A stretch of DNA of 8,465 bases from NCBI GenBank assembly GCA_021202305.1, contig JAJQDG010000143.1, forward strand, positions 1 to 8,465, written 5' to 3'. The position numbers and the translations under genes were made by a program. A model generated the notes under the pieces. The model was not told the DNA's origin, made no database searches, and worked only from the letters and a program-made list of their open reading frames with translations. This DNA is from Candidatus Gastranaerophilales bacterium (GTDB lineage: Bacteria > Cyanobacteriota > Vampirovibrionia > Gastranaerophilales > Gastranaerophilaceae). Of the stretch, positions 6,767-8,465 are shown piece by piece. Numbering within the stretch: position 1 is the first letter of the stretch; the number at the start of each line of letters is the position of its first letter.

Positions 6767-7938
6767 CAAAACCGTTAAATGAAAAAACAATTAATATCAA
6801 ACCCTCAGGAATCAGGAAATTTTTTGATATAGTTTCTGAAATGAAAGATGCTATTTCGCTTGGCGTTGGGGAGCCTGATTTTGATACGCCATGGCATATA
6901 AGGGATGAAGGAATATATGCCTTGGAGCGCGGACGCACTTTTTATACGTCAAATGCAGGCTTAAAAGAATTGCGTGTTGAAATTGCAAATAAAATAAAAG
7001 CCAATCGCCAAATAGAGTATAATCCCTTAACTGAAGTTCTTGTTACTGTGGGGGGATCAGAGGCTATTGATATAGGACTTCGCTCTATTATAAACGAAGG
7101 CGATGAAGTTATTATCCCCGAACCTTCTTATGTTTCGTATCTTCCATGCACGATTTTATCCGGTGCAAAACCTGTAATAATAAATTTAAAAGGCGAAAAT
7201 GAATTTCGATTAAAGCCGGAAGAATTGCAAAATGCAATTACAAATAAAACAAAAGCTTTAATTATGCCTTATCCGAATAATCCGACAGGCGCAATAATGG
7301 AAAAAAGCGACCTTGAGGCTATACATAAAATTATTTTAGATAACGACCTTTACGTTTTATCGGATGAAATTTATTCTGCCTTAACATATAAAGGCACCCA
7401 TACATCTATTGCAAGTTTGCCAAACATGAAAGAACGCACTGTTTTAATTGACGGTTTCTCAAAGGCATATGCTATGACCGGCTGGCGTTTAGGATATGCC
7501 TGTGCGCCTGAACCTATAATAAAACAAATGACAAAAATACATCAATTTGCGATAATGTGCGCCCCGACAACAAGCCAGTATGCCGCAGTTGAAGCGTTAA
7601 AAAAGGGGGATGAAGATATAGAATTAATGAAAAGGGCGTATAATCAAAGACGGCGCTTTTTGATTGACGCTTTCAAAAAAATGGGGCTTGAATGTTTTGA
7701 ACCGTACGGCGCTTTTTATGTTTTCCCCTGCATAAAAGAATTTAATATGTCAAGCGAAGAATTTGCAACAAAATTTTTGGAAGAGCAGCGCGTGGCTGCA
7801 ATTCCAGGGAATGCTTTCGGCGATAGCGGGGAAGGATATTTAAGAATTTCATACGCTTATTCGCTTGAAAATCTTAAAGAAGCCGTTTTGAGATTGGAAA
7901 AATTTATAAATAAGCTAAGAAAAAATAATCACAAATAA
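6763..7938 (+). CDS. PLP-dependent aminotransferase, class I/II (aspartate/alanine/aromatic type)
   Basis: This cytoplasmic enzyme moves an amino group between an amino acid and a 2-oxo acid using pyridoxal phosphate. It has 391 residues, the usual length for fold-type I subgroup I-gamma enzymes. Visible motifs are SGIRKF (15-20), GEPDFDTP (36-43), SNAGLKELR (63-71), YPNNPTG (170-176, N173 near the cofactor), SDEIY (200-204, D201 pairing with the pyridine nitrogen and Y204), the Schiff-base lysine K234 in GFSKAYAMTGWRLGY (231-245), and R361 in LRISYA, which binds the substrate carboxylate. All key residues are present, so it should be active. The sequence resembles the AspC/PatA/AlaT-like group; the true substrate pair (Asp, Ala, aromatic or N-acetyl-diaminopimelate precursors) is unresolved. 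It is coupled to the Lrp-type regulator by an ATGA overlap. No U-rich terminator hairpin follows within the next 100 nt. Confidence 0.9.
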   Translation: MTKPLNEKTINIKPSGIRKFFDIVSEMKDAISLGVGEPDFDTPWHIRDEGIYALERGRTFYTSNAGLKELRVEIANKIKANRQIEYNPLTEVLVTVGGSEAIDIGLRSIINEGDEVIIPEPSYVSYLPCTILSGAKPVIINLKGENEFRLKPEELQNAITNKTKALIMPYPNNPTGAIMEKSDLEAIHKIILDNDLYVLSDEIYSALTYKGTHTSIASLPNMKERTVLIDGFSKAYAMTGWRLGYACAPEPIIKQMTKIHQFAIMCAPTTSQYAAVEALKKGDEDIELMKRAYNQRRRFLIDAFKKMGLECFEPYGAFYVFPCIKEFNMSSEEFATKFLEEQRVAAIPGNAFGDSGEGYLRISYAYSLENLKEAVLRLEKFINKLRKNNHK

Positions 7939-8070
7939 CTTGGAGTGATGCCTTAAAAACCCGAAAATGCCGGAATGAGTTTATGCCGCAAGCGGTACCC
8001 GCACCCGCACTTCCGCGAACTTCTTCTATAAATTATCCAAAAGAGTGATTTAAGATATATTTTTTTAAAC
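7939..8070. other. Intergenic region with a short G+C-rich island
   Basis: This gap before rubredoxin begins AT-rich, becomes G+C-rich at about 7968-8018, then returns to AT-rich sequence. A small inverted repeat CCGC-AA-GCGG (7986-7995) is present. The stretch has no convincing gene: the longest ATG frame (7983-8048) is 21 codons with no good Shine-Dalgarno. A promoter for rubredoxin is expected near 8040-8076 (a TATAAC occurs at 8071-8076), but no clear -35 was found. Confidence 0.5.
7995..8016 (-). repeat. Diverged inverted copy of the G+C-rich repeat found after rubredoxin
   Basis: Read on the minus strand, this segment begins GCGGAA (8016-8011) and contains GGTGCGGGTAC (8005-7995). The plus-strand repeat after rubredoxin begins GCGGAG (8260-8265) and contains GGTGCGGATAC (8268-8278), an 11-base core with one mismatch. 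The two are inverted relative to each other and bracket the rubredoxin gene. The match is short and both are G+C-rich, so kinship is likely but not proven. Confidence 0.4.
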
Positions 8071-8099
8071 TATAACAATTAAAAAAGGAGGTTGTTATA
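8071..8099 (+). promoter_or_regulatory. Hairpin around the rubredoxin Shine-Dalgarno
   Basis: TATAACAA (8071-8078) and TTGTTATA (8092-8099) are perfect 8-base inverted arms. Two further U-G pairs could extend the stem inward. The strong Shine-Dalgarno AAGGAGG (8085-8091) lies in the loop and at the base of the 3' arm, and the 3' arm ends on the A of the start codon. In RNA this could present or mask the ribosome site, depending on stability. The stem is AU-rich and therefore weak; no riboswitch family is recognised. Confidence 0.45.
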
Positions 8100-8257
8100 T
8101 GAAAAAATATGTTTGTACACTCTGCCATTATATTTATGACCCTTCGGCAGGCGATGATACGCAAAATGTAAAGCCCGATACCGCTTTTGAAGATTTGCCT
8201 GATGAGTGGGTTTGCCCCGTTTGCGGAGCAGAAAAAATCGAATTTGAAGAAGTCTGA
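8099..8257 (+). CDS. Rubredoxin
   Basis: This 52-residue cytoplasmic iron protein binds one iron through four cysteines: C6 and C9 ([11 protein letters not shown]) and C39 and C42 (WVCPVCGA). The family carries single electrons, commonly to peroxide- and oxygen-reducing enzymes such as rubrerythrin or flavodiiron proteins in anaerobes. Length (usual 50-55 residues), the Y-I-Y-D-P turn after the first Cys pair, the DLPDEW segment (32-37) and the acidic surface are all typical. The start is fixed by a consensus AAGGAGG 7 nt upstream of the ATG. No partner oxidoreductase is in the window, and the gene seems to stand alone between G+C-rich repeat islands. The TGA stop is immediately followed by the repeat array. 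Its base composition resembles the other genes, not the flanking repeats. Confidence 0.95.
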   Translation: MKKYVCTLCHYIYDPSAGDDTQNVKPDTAFEDLPDEWVCPVCGAEKIEFEEV

Positions 8258-8276
8258 CTGCGGAGCCGGTGCGGAT

Positions 8277-8307
8277 ACGGGGTCAGGGCGGTTCAGCCCT
8301 GCCCCGT
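8277..8307. repeat. Hairpin 1 of the array, possibly acting as a terminator-like 3' end for rubredoxin
   Basis: Arms ACGGGG-T-CAGGGC (8277-8289) and GCCCTGCCCCGT (8296-8307) form 12 base pairs with one bulged T and a GGTTCA loop (8290-8295). It lies 20 nt after the rubredoxin stop. It could stop or stabilise the transcript, but no T-run follows, so it is not a standard intrinsic terminator. Confidence 0.7.
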
Positions 8308-8345
8308 GAAGCACTACGGCGGGCGGAGCCGGTGCGCGTGAGCCG
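8291..8345 (+). repeat. 55-nt direct repeat, copy 1
   Basis: This stretch, starting GTTCAGCCCTGCCCCGTGAA and ending GCGCGTGAGCCG, is identical to 8411-8465. It includes the loop and right arm of hairpin 1 and the following module. Copy 1 has the matching left arm just upstream. Confidence 0.95.
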
Positions 8346-8352
8346 GCGTAGA

Positions 8353-8377
8353 GTGTCGGGGCGGTCAGCCCCGACAC
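8353..8377. repeat. Hairpin 2 of the array, perfect 10-bp stem preceded by GTAG
   Basis: GTGTCGGGGC (8353-8362) and GCCCCGACAC (8368-8377) are perfect inverted arms around a GGTCA loop (8363-8367). GTAG occupies 8348-8351, one base before the stem, as in REP elements recognised by RAYT transposases. The resemblance is structural only. Confidence 0.75.
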
Positions 8378-8410
8378 GGAACGTAACGCCGGCGATTGGT
8401 GGTGCTGTAT

Positions 8411-8465
8411 GTTCAGCCCTGCCCCGTGAAGCACTACGGCGGGCGGAGCCGGTGCGCGTGAGCCG
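8411..8465 (+). repeat. 55-nt direct repeat, copy 2, reaching the window edge
   Basis: It is identical over all 55 bases to 8291-8345, offset exactly 120 nt, and probably continues past the edge. Unlike copy 1, the sequence before it (8395-8410) cannot supply the left arm of hairpin 1, so the hairpin is broken here. Confidence 0.95.

Larger units (their letters stand above)
8258..8465. repeat. G+C-rich modular hairpin repeat array, running off the window end
   Basis: The composition jumps to very high G+C directly after rubredoxin. The module GCGGAGCCGGTGCG occurs at 8260-8273, 8323-8336 and 8443-8456. Two hairpins share GGT(T)CA loops (8277-8307 and 8353-8377), and the palindrome GCCGGC occurs at 8342-8347 and 8388-8393. 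Each hairpin is followed by similar sequence (GAAGCACTACGGCGG versus GGAACGTAACGCCGGCG). This looks like a noncoding intergenic repeat family, comparable in structure to REP/BIME or MITE-type elements, but no named family is recognised. The open frame on the minus strand here is an artefact of the repeat. Confidence 0.8.

Noticed and set aside
7983..8048. A 21-codon frame in the gap before rubredoxin
   Set aside because: It is short, has no convincing Shine-Dalgarno, and its middle is the G+C-rich repeat-like island.
8277..8307. Standard rho-independent terminator after rubredoxin
   Set aside because: The stem is strong, but it is followed by GAAGCACTACGG rather than a T-run.
8033..8434. A 133-codon open frame on the minus strand
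   Set aside because: Its N-terminal half is translated repeat DNA (LHGAGLN appears twice because the 55-nt repeat does) and the rest is the antisense of rubredoxin. It has no family resemblance.
8258..8465. CRISPR array
   Set aside because: Only two full copies of the 55-nt repeat are seen, the repeat is too long, and the interval contains related hairpins rather than unique spacers.
8258..8465. tRNA or integron attC site, suggested by the GGTTCA loop
   Set aside because: No cloverleaf or anticodon arm can be drawn, and no GTTRRRY/RYYYAAC attC core pair is present.

Overview
The window is AT-rich, roughly 35-40% G+C by eye, and densely packed with genes, nearly all on the + strand. It looks like a flagellated (or once flagellated) anaerobic bacterium with an outer membrane: there is a flagellar export gene, two proteins with Sec-type signal peptides, a rubredoxin, TTG starts and short gene overlaps. 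The gene content would fit an uncultured gut lineage such as Gastranaerophilales/Vampirovibrionia. That is a weak guess from general knowledge; no rRNA or other taxonomic marker is present.

Layout. (1) 1-905: the 3' part of flhB, the substrate-specificity switch of the flagellar type III export apparatus. (2) 1000-6212: a tight five-gene run, probably one transcription unit with a plausible housekeeping promoter at 933-961. It encodes a FliA-like sigma-70 family factor, a GH77 4-alpha-glucanotransferase (malQ), an exported metallophosphoesterase, an MBL-fold metallohydrolase and an exported TPR protein. The last three junctions are overlaps (23, 11 and 11 bp), and the last two genes appear to start with TTG. 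(3) 6228-7938: a second unit with its own extended -10 promoter, encoding an Lrp/AsnC-type regulator coupled by an ATGA overlap to a class I/II PLP aminotransferase. (4) 7939-8465: a 52-codon rubredoxin gene (8099-8257) between G+C-rich islands unlike the rest of the window.

The most unusual part is the 3' end (8258-8465). It is a very G+C-rich array of hairpins sharing GGT(T)CA loops, with a perfect 55-nt direct repeat spaced 120 nt apart and GTAG tetranucleotides placed as in REP/BIME elements. A diverged, inverted piece of the same family lies on the other side of rubredoxin. The rubredoxin Shine-Dalgarno sits in the loop of a hairpin whose 3' arm reaches the start codon, which could affect translation. 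I see no CRISPR array, complete transposase, tRNA or rRNA. No wholly new protein system can be demonstrated from this sequence; the repeat array and the mixed sigma-malQ operon are the best leads.
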